This document shows positions 49,519-60,392 of a stretch of 64,000 nucleotides of DNA, one piece after another (the stretch's first letter is position 1; every line of letters begins with the position of its first letter). The stretch lies in contig JABBCA010000018.1 in NCBI GenBank assembly GCA_018607135.1, positions 1 to 64,000 on the forward strand, in the 5' to 3' direction. The stretch is from Opitutales bacterium. GTDB taxonomy: Bacteria > Verrucomicrobiota > Verrucomicrobiia > Opitutales > Coraliomargaritaceae. Position numbers and translations under genes: made by a program. Below the pieces are notes generated by a model, which saw nothing but the letters and a program-made list of their open reading frames with translations, was not told where the DNA came from and did not search any database.

Positions 49519-51984
49519 ATGAAATACGGTTATTTTGACGACGCAAATCGCGAATATGTGATCACTGATCCACGCACCCCTGCAAAATGGATCAACTACG
49601 TGGGCACCTTAGCTTTTGGTGGTATCGTAGACCACACTGGTGGTTCTTTGATTTGTAAACAAGACCCTGCGCTGAATCGTATGTTGAAATACGTGCCTCA
49701 GATGCCGGACTCCGATTTTAAAGGTGAGACACTTTTCATCCGCATCAAACGTGCGGATGGATCCTACAAAGTGTTCTCGCCTTTTTATGTGCCGACACTC
49801 GATGCAATGGATTTATATGAATGTCGTGTGGGTCTGTCTTATCAGAAGATTACCTCAGTAGTGTATGGTGTGCGCACTGAGGTGACGATTTTTGTGCCAC
49901 CCGGTAAGGATGTAGTGGTGCGCGATATTCGTGTGACGAATGTCAGCCAGAAAGCCCAAGAGATCGACGTGATTCCTGTTATTGAGTTCAGTCACTTCGA
50001 CGCGTTGAAGCAATTGATCAATGCAGACTGGGTGCCGCAGACGATGCAAGTCGATGCGGAGCACCAGGAGGGTGGACGAGTCATTCTGAAGCAAGCGGCG
50101 TTCATGAAGAAGGAGCGTCAGATTAACTTTTTTACATCGAACCATGCCGTGGACTCGTTTCAGACCGATCGCGAAAAGCTTCTCGGTAATATGGGCTACG
50201 GTAGTTGGCGTTGGCCAGCAGAGTTGCAGAATGAGCAACTCTCGAACTATGAAGCGCGACGCGGTAACAATATCGCTGCCTTACTTCATAAATTAAACAC
50301 TTTGCAGCCCGACGACACTCGTCGGATCATTACTCAACTCGGACAGGGGGTGCCATCTTCAATTGGGGAATTGGTGGTGCAGTTTAGGGACGAGTCAGAG
50401 GTTGATACGGCATTCGTCGAGCTGCAATCCTTTTGGACTCACTATTTAGACGCGTATCAATGTGAAACACCCGATGCCGCGTTTAATTCAATGATCAATG
50501 TGCACAACCCGCGCCAGTGTCACACGACATTAAACTGGTCGCGCTACTTGTCGCTCTATCAGCTCGGCTATGGAGCACGCGGCATAGGCTTCCGTGATTC
50601 GACTCAAGATGTCATGGGTGTGCTCGCAAGTGCTCCCAAGGAAGCAAAAGACTTGCTTCGCAAACTCTTGAGTGTGCAAAACCCAGATGGCAGTGCGATG
50701 CACCAGTTCTTCCCATTGACTATGGAAGCCAATGAGGGGGACTCGCGCGAAGAGGGTAACAAGCGTGTTTACGGAGACGATCACTTGTGGGGTGTGCTTG
50801 CAGTGTGTGCCTATGTAAAAGAAACGGGTGACTACGACTTTCTACAGGAATCGATTACCTTCTACGACAAGCGGCTACCGTTACCAGAGCGCGAAGATGC
50901 ACCCGTATTTGAGCACTTGAAGCGTGCAATGGCTTACACTAAAGCAAATGTCGGTCGGCATGGACTGCCACTACTGGGGTTTGCGGACTGGAATGATACG
51001 GTGAATCTCCCAGGCGAAGCAGAAAGTCTCTTCAATGCGAATCTCTATGGCACCGCATTACGTGAACTGATTGATCTGTCTACTTATTTAGAAGATCCTG
51101 CAACCGCTACAGCACTTGAAGCGGACTGGGAGTCGATGCGTGAGTCTGTAAACACGCATGCGTGGGACGGTGAGTGGTATACTCGTTACTTTAAGGAGGA
51201 CGGCGAGCCGATTGGTTCACGTCACAACGACGAAGGGCGTATTTTTACCAACGGTCAATCATGGCCGGTGATCTCTGGCTTTGCGACGGAAGATCGAGCT
51301 AAGACCGCTCTCGACTCTGTGTATACACATTTGAATACAGTGAATGGTATCAAATTGAGTGGCCCTGGCTACACACGCTTTGATCCTGAAAAGGGTGGGG
51401 TGAGCACTTATCCGCCGGGTGCTAAAGAAAATGGCGGTATCTTCTTGCACTCCAATCCATGGGTAATGATTGCGGAGACCAAACTAGGCAATGGTGACCG
51501 TGCCTTTGAATATTATAGCCAGATCAATCCAGCAGGTAAGAACGATCAGATCGAAACCTACGAAGTTGAGCCTTACTGCTATGCGCAGAACATCCTCGGT
51601 GATGAGCATCCACAATTTGGTCTAGGTCGTAACAGCTGGTTATCAGGCACTGCCTCTTGGACCTATCAAGCGGCGACGCAATATATTTTGGGCATACGCC
51701 CCTCTCACCATGGGTTGATTGTCGATCCATGTATCCCGAAGTCTTGGAACGTTTACAATGTGGTTCGCCAGTATCGCGGTGCCACCTACGAGTTTCAGGT
51801 TAAGAACCCGGAAAACATTAACAAGGGCGTCACGTCGATTCTTCTCGATGGCCAACCGTTGGAGACTGCATGTATCCCGCAGCAGCCAACTGGTAGCCGC
51901 TGTAAAGTCGAAGTGATCATGGGCTCTTTAAGTCCATTGTCAGTCGAAGAGCCCGCACCCAGTATAGCTACCACACCTCTATAA
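49519..51984 (+). CDS. GH94-like glycoside phosphorylase
   Basis: MKYGYFDDANREYVITDPRTPAKWINYVG; GYGARGIGFRDSTQDVMG; GLPLLGFADWNDTVNLPG; GENGGIFLHSNPW-like motif KENGGIFLHSNPWVM. Confidence 0.9.
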   Translation: MKYGYFDDANREYVITDPRTPAKWINYVGTLAFGGIVDHTGGSLICKQDPALNRMLKYVPQMPDSDFKGETLFIRIKRADGSYKVFSPFYVPTLDAMDLYECRVGLSYQKITSVVYGVRTEVTIFVPPGKDVVVRDIRVTNVSQKAQEIDVIPVIEFSHFDALKQLINADWVPQTMQVDAEHQEGGRVILKQAAFMKKERQINFFTSNHAVDSFQTDREKLLGNMGYGSWRWPAELQNEQLSNYEARRGNNIAALLHKLNTLQPDDTRRIITQLGQGVPSSIGELVVQFRDESEVDTAFVELQSFWTHYLDAYQCETPDAAFNSMINVHNPRQCHTTLNWSRYLSLYQLGYGARGIGFRDSTQDVMGVLASAPKEAKDLLRKLLSVQNPDGSAMHQFFPLTMEANEGDSREEGNKRVYGDDHLWGVLAVCAYVKETGDYDFLQESITFYDKRLPLPEREDAPVFEHLKRAMAYTKANVGRHGLPLLGFADWNDTVNLPGEAESLFNANLYGTALRELIDLSTYLEDPATATALEADWESMRESVNTHAWDGEWYTRYFKEDGEPIGSRHNDEGRIFTNGQSWPVISGFATEDRAKTALDSVYTHLNTVNGIKLSGPGYTRFDPEKGGVSTYPPGAKENGGIFLHSNPWVMIAETKLGNGDRAFEYYSQINPAGKNDQIETYEVEPYCYAQNILGDEHPQFGLGRNSWLSGTASWTYQAATQYILGIRPSHHGLIVDPCIPKSWNVYNVVRQYRGATYEFQVKNPENINKGVTSILLDGQPLETACIPQQPTGSRCKVEVIMGSLSPLSVEEPAPSIATTPL

Positions 51985-51988
51985 TAGT

Positions 51989-52732
51989 ATGAAAACACCA
52001 TTGTTCTACCTTTTTTTAGCGCTCACCACAACACTGTTTGCCGATGTCGAAGTTATTGAGAAGTGGGAATTTTCAGAACCTGACGGCACACAATTCAGTG
52101 GTATGTTCAGCAACAGTGGCACCCATCTAGCGAATGTGGATCGGGCCTCGGCAAGTGTCTCTGACGGCAAGTTAACGTTTACCAATGCTGGCGATGAAGA
52201 TTCTATTTTCTTAATCAATGCGTTCGCTGCGCGCGGCTTAGCAAGTGGCGTTTATGAGGCAAGTTGGACTTACACAGATGCTGATTTTTCTGCCACGCAT
52301 GAGGCGGGAGCTCGTGCAAGCATAGGGTTTGATCTTCGTGATAACAACGGCACCGCTTATAAGGGCTACGACGACCTGCTAATAGGAGGCGTGCGTCTGA
52401 ACTATGAAAAGCAATGGATCGAACTGCAATACCAAGACAGTGTTGCTGAGAATTATATAAGAATCGCAAAGATCGAGCGCAGCATATTGCCCGCTCCCTT
52501 ACACGTGCGCATGAGAATAGACCTAGACAAGTCAGGCGAGCCTGGATCCTTTCAGGTCTTTCTCAAGCTAGGTGATGAGGATGAAATCAACCCGTTGACT
52601 GATGGTGTGATCTCTGCCGGCGCTAAACTGTCGAGCTACCGCATTCTACAACAAATCACCAACGGCAATACCAATTGGAAAAAAGGCGACTCTGTTTCGA
52701 TTGATAACTTCACCTTATCTCGCGCGTTCTAG
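51989..52732 (+). CDS. Secreted stand-alone WEF-type module protein
   Basis: Signal peptide; VIEKWEFSEPDGTQFSGMFSNSGT resembles N-terminal or C-terminal modules of neighbouring proteins. Confidence 0.7.
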   Translation: MKTPLFYLFLALTTTLFADVEVIEKWEFSEPDGTQFSGMFSNSGTHLANVDRASASVSDGKLTFTNAGDEDSIFLINAFAARGLASGVYEASWTYTDADFSATHEAGARASIGFDLRDNNGTAYKGYDDLLIGGVRLNYEKQWIELQYQDSVAENYIRIAKIERSILPAPLHVRMRIDLDKSGEPGSFQVFLKLGDEDEINPLTDGVISAGAKLSSYRILQQITNGNTNWKKGDSVSIDNFTLSRAF

Positions 52733-52800
52733 GCCAGTTCTCACTTGTTGCCCATTTACATGACTACTATTCTTTATATCTTCCTAATAAACCTAAGTAT

Positions 52801-55656
52801 ATGAACTATCCCTATAAAAAATACTGGCTATTGAGCGTCGCTGCGATGCTTAGCGCCTCGTGCCTTGCAGTTGCCCAAGACGAGGCACCTATTATTATTT
52901 TACCAACCAACGATGAGGACGTCGTCGACTCAGCTGAAGCTACCGAGGCGACTGCTACGACGTCTGAGGATGCGAACGATGAGGTCTTTATGGTGATGCC
53001 CGACTTCGTGGTGACTGCCGAGCAAGACCGAGGTTACTATTCTGCCAACTCACTTGCAGGGACACGCACGAACGCATTGATCAAGAATACACCGATGACG
53101 ATTTCGGTGGTGAATCAGGATCTGATTCAAGACTTAAACCTCTATGGCTTAGATGATCTTGCGAATGTTGTTCCCAGTGTTGAGGCCGAGGGAGAGAGTT
53201 TCAGTAACCGCCTGCTTCGTTTTCGTGGATTATTAACTCGCTTCCAATTGTATGAATTCATGCCCCGTCAGTTGGCTCAAAATGGCTACAATGTTGAGCG
53301 TGTCGAAATCGTTCGTGGTGCAAATAGTTTGATTTATGGGCAAGCGGCTCCTGGAGGTAAGGCAAACTTTTTGGCAAAGCGTGCGGATCTATCTAAGAAT
53401 GCGACTTCAATAGATGCAAACATCGGTAGTAACAATTTGTTTCGGAGTTCTTTTGATACGAACTATGTGATCAATGATAAGCTCGCAATACGGGTGATGG
53501 GGGTTCATCAGGAGCAAGAATATGATCAGGAAAACAAGAGGCAGCAGTTTACTGGTGGAACGATTGCTGTGACCTATCGACCTACTGATAAAACTCAGGT
53601 TCAGTTACACTTTGAAGGTGTGGACGCTTATCGAAATTCTCCGCCATCTATTTATCAAGACAAGACGAGTCAGTATGGTTACACTGGTGTGCTTGCCGAC
53701 TTGCCAGCGTCATCAGAAATCGTCGATTTACTTGATCGCTCTGCCTTGAACTATATCATTAATTACAATGATGGTTTTGCTACGGCTCCACGAAGCAATA
53801 ACAATGGGCAAAATAATAATCGTATTCCAGATTTCTTCACTTCGAAAAGTGACTTAGAAGATTTCTACGAAAGAGGAATTCTAATACCTAACCCTGAGGA
53901 TGTCGACCCTCTGGACCCTTATCGCGTTGGCTATGGTGGTCGCCACTCTGGGACGGATTCCGACAAAGGAGGCACGTTGTCGCAAAATGAACGTGATACT
54001 GAAGGCTTCTTTGCTCTTGCCGATGTGACGCATTCTTTCACGGATGACCTTCAAGTTAAGGTCGCAGTGTCTCGCGAGGAACAATATAATGATGTTCTTA
54101 ATCGTGGTGATCCACGTAACCTTTATTTGACCCAACGCGCTAATGGTGGTCGAGCCGTGCAAAGAAAGGATGGCACTGGGGCCCGTGCGTATGCGGATGG
54201 TTTTTTCGTTTCACCATTTTGGCAGAAAACGGAGAATTCTGACATCACCACTGCGCTACGTGGAACGGTATCGTGGAATTTTGACTATCGTGATACGAAA
54301 CATCAACTCCTCTTCGGTCTAGATTTAGACCGGAGAGATAGCTCCGATGAGCAGGAGTCATTACTCGCAGTGGCACCTGCTGGTGGCAATGGATTTCCCT
54401 TTGCAGGTAATACGGCAGCAGAGGACTATTTTCAAATAAGTAATGGTTATCCTGCCTCAGGTGTCGGTTTTGATACAAATGGAGATGTCACTGTTGGAGG
54501 GAATATTACATCCGATTCACAGTTTACTCAGCGTTCGGGGCGTAATGGTCTAGGATGGTTCGAGAAGCAAAGCCGTGATGCTATCGTAGATGGTCAAGCT
54601 ATTTGGCTGGCAGCTCAAAGTAAGTTTTTTAACGGCCGTTTAAACACACTTGCAGGAATTCGTTTCGACAAGATTAATGTGAAGGCTGAAGTGAATGATT
54701 ATCAATCTGGTCTATTAAATCAGGAAATCGATGAGGACTTCAACCATGTCAGCCCGTCGTTCGGAGGGTTGTTCTGGATTAATGAAAACTTAGGTTTTTT
54801 TGCTAATTATGCGAAGTCGATTGAATCTCCAAACGGTTGGGCTTTAGATCCGCTTGGTAATTCAGTTCCTGCGGAGACAGGCACTGGTTACGAGGCTGGT
54901 ATCAAGTTCGAATACCTTGAAGGTAAGTTGAATGGTCAGTTGATTGTTTTTCATATCACCAAAGAGAACGAACGGAAATCTACTTTTAGTAATCAAATAT
55001 TGGAGGTTTTATATCCGTTTTCAGCGTATCCATCCTTGTATCCAGATGCTACAGGTCCAGACGACACAGGAGGTATCGATCCTCTGGGACGTAATGTTGC
55101 GGGTTCTACAGTAGTTAGTAAAGGCGTAGAGTTGGATCTCTATTATAATCCAACACCAAGCTTATCGATATTCTTAGGTTACGCTTATGTTGAATCTGAA
55201 TTTAAAGAGACGATTAATGGCATCTTAGATGGGCAAACACTGCCAGGGACCGCGAATCATAGCGCGAACCTAACTGTGCGTTATAATTTCAAAGATGGAT
55301 TGCTCAAAGGCTGGTATGTTGGAGCGAATGAGAAGTATCGTTCCCGAGGCTTATATGACACACTTTATGAAGACGTCGATTTTGACGGTCGTGAAGATGT
55401 TCTAGGGGCGGATACTACAAATGATGGTCTTTATGATGTGGCTCCGAAGGAACATGAAATTTGGCTAGACTATCAACTTGAGACGGCAGTCTTTGTGGGT
55501 TGGCGTGGAAAGTTTGCTGAAGGTAAAAAAGCACCCGTATGGAATATTCAATTCACAGTGAGTAATGTCTTTGATGACGTCCGCCTGATCAGCACTGGCC
55601 AAGCTCGTTTCACCGAGGGGCGCACCTTTAACTTCAAGGCTGGCGTGAAGTTCTAG
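52801..55656 (+). CDS. TonB-dependent outer-membrane receptor
   Basis: Plug: VVTAEQDRGYYSANSLAGTRTNALIKNTPMTISVVNQDLIQDL, VERVEIVRGANSLIYGQAAPGGKAN; barrel ending in aromatic-rich TFNFKAGVKF. Confidence 0.93.
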   Translation: MNYPYKKYWLLSVAAMLSASCLAVAQDEAPIIILPTNDEDVVDSAEATEATATTSEDANDEVFMVMPDFVVTAEQDRGYYSANSLAGTRTNALIKNTPMTISVVNQDLIQDLNLYGLDDLANVVPSVEAEGESFSNRLLRFRGLLTRFQLYEFMPRQLAQNGYNVERVEIVRGANSLIYGQAAPGGKANFLAKRADLSKNATSIDANIGSNNLFRSSFDTNYVINDKLAIRVMGVHQEQEYDQENKRQQFTGGTIAVTYRPTDKTQVQLHFEGVDAYRNSPPSIYQDKTSQYGYTGVLADLPASSEIVDLLDRSALNYIINYNDGFATAPRSNNNGQNNNRIPDFFTSKSDLEDFYERGILIPNPEDVDPLDPYRVGYGGRHSGTDSDKGGTLSQNERDTEGFFALADVTHSFTDDLQVKVAVSREEQYNDVLNRGDPRNLYLTQRANGGRAVQRKDGTGARAYADGFFVSPFWQKTENSDITTALRGTVSWNFDYRDTKHQLLFGLDLDRRDSSDEQESLLAVAPAGGNGFPFAGNTAAEDYFQISNGYPASGVGFDTNGDVTVGGNITSDSQFTQRSGRNGLGWFEKQSRDAIVDGQAIWLAAQSKFFNGRLNTLAGIRFDKINVKAEVNDYQSGLLNQEIDEDFNHVSPSFGGLFWINENLGFFANYAKSIESPNGWALDPLGNSVPAETGTGYEAGIKFEYLEGKLNGQLIVFHITKENERKSTFSNQILEVLYPFSAYPSLYPDATGPDDTGGIDPLGRNVAGSTVVSKGVELDLYYNPTPSLSIFLGYAYVESEFKETINGILDGQTLPGTANHSANLTVRYNFKDGLLKGWYVGANEKYRSRGLYDTLYEDVDFDGREDVLGADTTNDGLYDVAPKEHEIWLDYQLETAVFVGWRGKFAEGKKAPVWNIQFTVSNVFDDVRLISTGQARFTEGRTFNFKAGVKF

Positions 55657-55697
55657 TTTTAGAGCCCGCGCGATTCACTACTCAAACCCTACTTACT

Positions 55698-58289
55698 ATG
55701 CGTGCCTTATCAACAGCACTCCTTGCGATAGTTGTCTCTGCATCGAATGCATCGGCAGCGGATCAACTGAACGTTCTCTTTATAGCGATTGATGACTTGG
55801 TTCCGACCCTTGGTGTTTATGGTGATTCCATAGCTCAAACTAGCGAGATCGATACGATCGCCTCACTAGGCACGACCTTCTTAAATCACCATGTGCAGTG
55901 GTCGGTTTGTGGGCCCTCACGCGCGTCGATGTCGACTAGTTTGATGCCCGAAGAAACCGGTGTGACAGGGTTTAAACCGATTCGTGATCTCTTGCCCGAT
56001 GTGGTGACTTTGCCCGAGCATTTTAAAAACAACGGCTATGAGACCGCGTGTGCGGGTAAGTTTCACGACAATCGGACGGTAGGCACTTTCGACCTTAACG
56101 GTGATCTAAATGCAGATGGCAAAACCGTCGATGATCCAGCATCATGGTCGATTGGTTACAACTCGGCGGGAGGCTCTGGCTTCAGTCCGACGGGCAAGCC
56201 CGCAATCGACTACACCGATCAAGCGGATAGCGCATATGTCGATCACGATATTTTGACTACAGGTTTGGCGCATATCGATACGATAGCCGCTGGCAGTAAG
56301 CCTTTCTTCTTAGCAGTTGGTTTTAAAAAGCCACACCTTGGTTTCTATGCACCCAAGCAGTATTGGGATATGTATGATACCAATAATGACGACGATTACA
56401 CCAATGACATGCCATTGGCTTCGTTTACATCCGACCCAGCAAATGCCAGTGCCAACGTGGTTGACATGCTTGATTTCAATAATGAGCTCTTAGGCTATGA
56501 CGAATATATCGGTGCAGATAACACTGTCGGCACTGCCGACGATGTGCTGCCTACCGATGCGCAAGCACGCGAGTTGAAGCATGGCTACTACGCATGTGTG
56601 TCCTTTATCGATGCGTTGGTGGGGCAGTTGGTGGATAAGCTCGAAGTCACTGCCGACCCAGTCCAAGCCGGTAAGATGATGAGTGAGACCACAATAATTG
56701 TTGTATGGGGCGATCATGGGTTTTATCTAGGACAGCATAACAAGTGGGCGAAGCACACAAACCTAGAACCTGCGACCAGTGCGCCGTTGATTATCTACGA
56801 CCCACGCACACCGACCACAGGAGCAAAGTCTGAGAGCCCTGTAAACTCGCTAGATATTTATCCGACTCTTTGTGAGTTGGCAGGATTGCCCATACCAGAG
56901 CAACCTATCAGTGATGTCGTCACTACAGGGCGTCCGCTACGAGGCCGAAGCCTCGTGCCGATTCTTGAAGATGCCGATGCGATGGTTCATTTTGGTGCGG
57001 TCAGTCAATTCAATAAAGGGGAGTGGGGCTATGCATATCGCACCAAGCGCTTTCGTTATATCGAATGGATCAATGGTTCGAATACGATCACTGCGCAGGA
57101 TCTCTACGATTATGTGGCAGATCCAGAGGAGACCGAGAATCTAGCCGCAGATCCTGCTTATGCCTCGATCGTGTATCAGTTGTCGAAAGCACTTAGAGCA
57201 GAGCCAGCGGCGCTCGGCATGAGTCGTTTGCAAGCAACGCCTCCGATCTCACCGCCGAGCGAGTTAGAAGTGCCTTTCTTAGGTGTGAACGGCGTGGTCG
57301 CAGGGGATTTAGTTTTAGAGTGGCCTGGAGCTGCAGGGGTGACCTATCGCGTCTTATCGACGATTGATTTAGCGACAAGTTTCGCGCCGCATAGCTCAGT
57401 GCCAAGTGGCGACTCTATAGCCATTCTAATCGACGAAGCGCAGGAGTTTTTCGTCGTCGAAATCGATGACAACACACCCCCCATGTTTTCGGAGGACCCT
57501 ATTTTGGGCACGCTTGCAAGGGTCGATTCTGCATACAGTGCTACGCTCCTCGGCACCGCGACCGATTCAGATATCGGTGCAACGCTTTCGTATGCAAAAT
57601 TAGCAGGTGCTCCATGGCTACAAGTCGCACCGAATGGACTCTTAACAGGAACGCCTCAAAGTGCAGATCTAGGCGCGCAGTATTTCACCGTGTCTGCCAC
57701 AGATAACGAAGGGGCAGTGGTCCAGGCGAAGTTGCAGATTACGGTTGAGTCCGCTCTGCCCGCTGGGACAGAGGTTTCATTTGAGCCAGTAGCCGACACC
57801 TATCTACATCAAGCGAATGACACGATCAATTACGGCACGCGAGCTTACTATGAGCTGCGCCAAGAATTCGGACACGCAAATAACTTTGGGCGAATTGCAT
57901 TGTTACGCTTCGATCTTACTGGGATTGCTGGCACGGTGCAAAGTGCGACGCTGTATCTCACTCCGGATACAAGCACTGGCGCCACACCCACTCCTGAAAC
58001 AGACAACATTGCGGTCTATGATCTGAACAACGACTCATGGGATGAGACCACAGTCACTTGGAGTAATGCGCAATCACCTGGCTTGTTCGACGATATCGCG
58101 GCCTCCGCAACGGCGACACTCAATAACACCGGAACGGGTGAGCAGTCTGTAGATATTACCAGTTTGATCACAGGTGATGGCACTTACAGCATTGTTCTAG
58201 ATGAGCAGGCCAATAGCCTTGGGCGACTTTACAGCCGAGACGAGACCGATAGCGCGAAGCGACCTCGTTTAGTGGTTGTTTACGAATAG
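55698..58289 (+). CDS. Secreted sulfatase (iduronate-2-sulfatase-like) with cadherin-like and DNRLRE-like C-terminal domains
   Basis: NVLFIAIDDLVPTLGVYG, VCGPSRASMSTSLMPEETGV, GDHGFYLGQHNKWAKHTN; C-terminal VADTYLHQANDTINYGTRAYYELRQ. Confidence 0.9.
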   Translation: MRALSTALLAIVVSASNASAADQLNVLFIAIDDLVPTLGVYGDSIAQTSEIDTIASLGTTFLNHHVQWSVCGPSRASMSTSLMPEETGVTGFKPIRDLLPDVVTLPEHFKNNGYETACAGKFHDNRTVGTFDLNGDLNADGKTVDDPASWSIGYNSAGGSGFSPTGKPAIDYTDQADSAYVDHDILTTGLAHIDTIAAGSKPFFLAVGFKKPHLGFYAPKQYWDMYDTNNDDDYTNDMPLASFTSDPANASANVVDMLDFNNELLGYDEYIGADNTVGTADDVLPTDAQARELKHGYYACVSFIDALVGQLVDKLEVTADPVQAGKMMSETTIIVVWGDHGFYLGQHNKWAKHTNLEPATSAPLIIYDPRTPTTGAKSESPVNSLDIYPTLCELAGLPIPEQPISDVVTTGRPLRGRSLVPILEDADAMVHFGAVSQFNKGEWGYAYRTKRFRYIEWINGSNTITAQDLYDYVADPEETENLAADPAYASIVYQLSKALRAEPAALGMSRLQATPPISPPSELEVPFLGVNGVVAGDLVLEWPGAAGVTYRVLSTIDLATSFAPHSSVPSGDSIAILIDEAQEFFVVEIDDNTPPMFSEDPILGTLARVDSAYSATLLGTATDSDIGATLSYAKLAGAPWLQVAPNGLLTGTPQSADLGAQYFTVSATDNEGAVVQAKLQITVESALPAGTEVSFEPVADTYLHQANDTINYGTRAYYELRQEFGHANNFGRIALLRFDLTGIAGTVQSATLYLTPDTSTGATPTPETDNIAVYDLNNDSWDETTVTWSNAQSPGLFDDIAASATATLNNTGTGEQSVDITSLITGDGTYSIVLDEQANSLGRLYSRDETDSAKRPRLVVVYE

Positions 58290-58369
58290 TTCGTTGTTTC
58301 ATCTTAAATGTTGAATTTATCATAGAATAGTGCACTTGATTAAGCAGAGCTGATCGCTATCTTAAGATC

Positions 58370-59023
58370 ATGAACTACCCCATAGCGAATCGCTCAAAAT
58401 TGTCCGCTTTCACCCTTATCGAGTTACTCACCGTCATCGCGATCATTGGTATTCTAGCAGGTCTCTTGCTTCCATCAATTAGCAAGGTGCGCACACGTGC
58501 CATGGAAACGAAAAAGATGGCCGCGTATCGTCAGTATTTCGCTGCGAATGCGCTGTATGCAAACGACAATCAAGGCAACACTTGCCCAGCAAAAGACGCA
58601 CGTGGCGAAGACATGCTCTGGCAAGAGTTACTCAGCCCTTATCTTTCAAACGACTCCAAATATAGCAATAAGACCGAGATCTATATCGATCCATTTTACG
58701 AGGCATACAATCCCCAACGTGCATTTCTGACAGGTGCTGGGATTAACGTGAAAGTGAAGCTACCAGAGTCGAACCAAGATAACGTCTTTTGGAATAAAGA
58801 AAGGGTCTCAGAAGGGCGCACCTTTAAGTTATCCCAGATATCTGAGTCCGGTAAGCGCATTTTTCTGGGGGATTCAACGAATTGGTTCATCAATGCGCAG
58901 AAGGTCGATACCACTCGCCACGAAGGAGGGACGACTGGGATGTTTGTCCGCTTTGATGGAAGCGTTACGTATTTGACGCAAGAAGAGGCGGTCTTGGCCG
59001 TGTCAGATCCTGCAAAACTGTAA
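58370..59023 (+). CDS. Type II secretion/pseudopilin-like protein
   Basis: Prepilin N-terminus SAFTLIELLTVIAIIGILAGLLLPSISKVR. Confidence 0.88.
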   Translation: MNYPIANRSKLSAFTLIELLTVIAIIGILAGLLLPSISKVRTRAMETKKMAAYRQYFAANALYANDNQGNTCPAKDARGEDMLWQELLSPYLSNDSKYSNKTEIYIDPFYEAYNPQRAFLTGAGINVKVKLPESNQDNVFWNKERVSEGRTFKLSQISESGKRIFLGDSTNWFINAQKVDTTRHEGGTTGMFVRFDGSVTYLTQEEAVLAVSDPAKL

Positions 59024-59212
59024 GCACTTCGAGTTGCACAAGCCTAAAGCGGCGTCTGCACGTGTAAATTTGTCACCATAGGAATTAGGGGCACATCGGA
59101 AAACGTAAACAAAATTAAGCACTTTCAACTTGCTCAGACCCATTTACAGACGAAATTTTGCGCGGCCGCATATGTGCGAAAGTAATTGGTTATATTCTAG
59201 GGCATCCCATTG

Positions 59213-60029
59213 ATGAATACATACAGATCAATCATCATTTGTTTGATCTGTTCGGTGACTGCTTCGCAGGCCGCAGACATCTATGTCGGCCCTGCTGGCT
59301 CTGACCTCAACCGTGGGGGAGCCGGTGAACCACTTGCCTGACTCAGCGCAGCACAACAAAAGGCGAAGTCATTCGCAGGCAAAGAGGCCGTGACGGTGCA
59401 TGTCGCCGATGGCGTTTATTATCTTCCATCGACCGTGGTTTTCACACCCGAAGATTCTGGCACAGCGCAGCATCCAGTTCTCTACAAAGCCGATAACGAT
59501 TAGAATACTCAATGCGCCGTGCGTCATGATGGAAAGCGTTGACTCGGAAGGAGAGTTTTCAACATTTGCGCGCCCGGTCGTATCAAAGCGAATTGTGCGT
59601 GCTAGCCCGAAAACAAGTAACAACTCTGTCGCCACGCTAATTGATGGGAAATTAGTTACCGACTATGGCCCTGTTTTTAAAAATCGCATACCCGTAGGCA
59701 TGTATAAAATGGATTTGGGTGCGAGTCAGCCTGTCTATGCAATTACGAGCTGGTCCTACCATCTGAATGGCACGCGTGGACCGCAGCTTGTGACCGTCTA
59801 TGGCTCAAGCTCTGATCGAGATCCGGGCTGGGGTTTGCAGGATGCTCAGAAGTTCGAACCGCTTGGGACGATTGATCTCCGCACGATCCGACTCTCTAAG
59901 TATACCGCAGTTTCACTGGTTGCCGCAAAGGGCTTAGCGCTCGGAGACTACAGATGGATCGTATGGGAAACCGCTCCAGTGACGAAGAACGGGGAGCACA
60001 CAGCGTTTCAAGAGCTTAGCGTTCTGTAA
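59213..60029 (+). pseudogene. Decayed secreted right-handed beta-helix-type gene
   Basis: MNTYRSIIICLICSVTASQAADIYVGPAGSDLNRGGAGEPLA*LSAAQQKAKSFAGKEAVTVHVADGVYYLPSTVVF...; in-frame stops at 59339 and 59501, then a second-frame remnant (IPVGMYKMDLGASQPVYAITSWSYHLNGTRGPQ). Confidence 0.75.
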
Positions 60030-60311
60030 GGCAGATACATTGAGATGAACCTCTTTTCAGGCACTCGTTGCTACAGCTGGTTAAAAGTTGGCCACACCAC
60101 AGAGTTTTGGGGCCACATAGCGGTGTCCGCTCTCAGAAATAGACGGTGCGCTCACGATCCGTAGAAACGTATTAACGCACAAGAAGTTCTACACGATGAC
60201 CTTACAGAAAATAAAGAACGTGTTTCCAGAGGGAGAGAAAGCCTAGCTCGAGTAGTTTGCTTTCACCTCCGCCTAGGCTGTTTTCATGAAAATTATAGAT
60301 TTTGATTGCAT

Positions 60312-60349
60312 CCGAACCCTGAATGTAAATATTTACATTCAGGGTTCGG
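60312..60349. repeat. Perfect 38-bp palindrome
   Basis: CCGAACCCTGAATGTAAAT|ATTTACATTCAGGGTTCGG, 19-nt arms, no spacer. Confidence 0.98.
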
Positions 60350-60392
60350 CAATCCCTATACTCGACTCGTTAACCTCAACCCCATATTAAGT

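Noticed and set aside
59369-59635. 88-aa minus-strand ORF
   Set aside because: Antisense to a pseudogene with clear plus-strand coding remnants.
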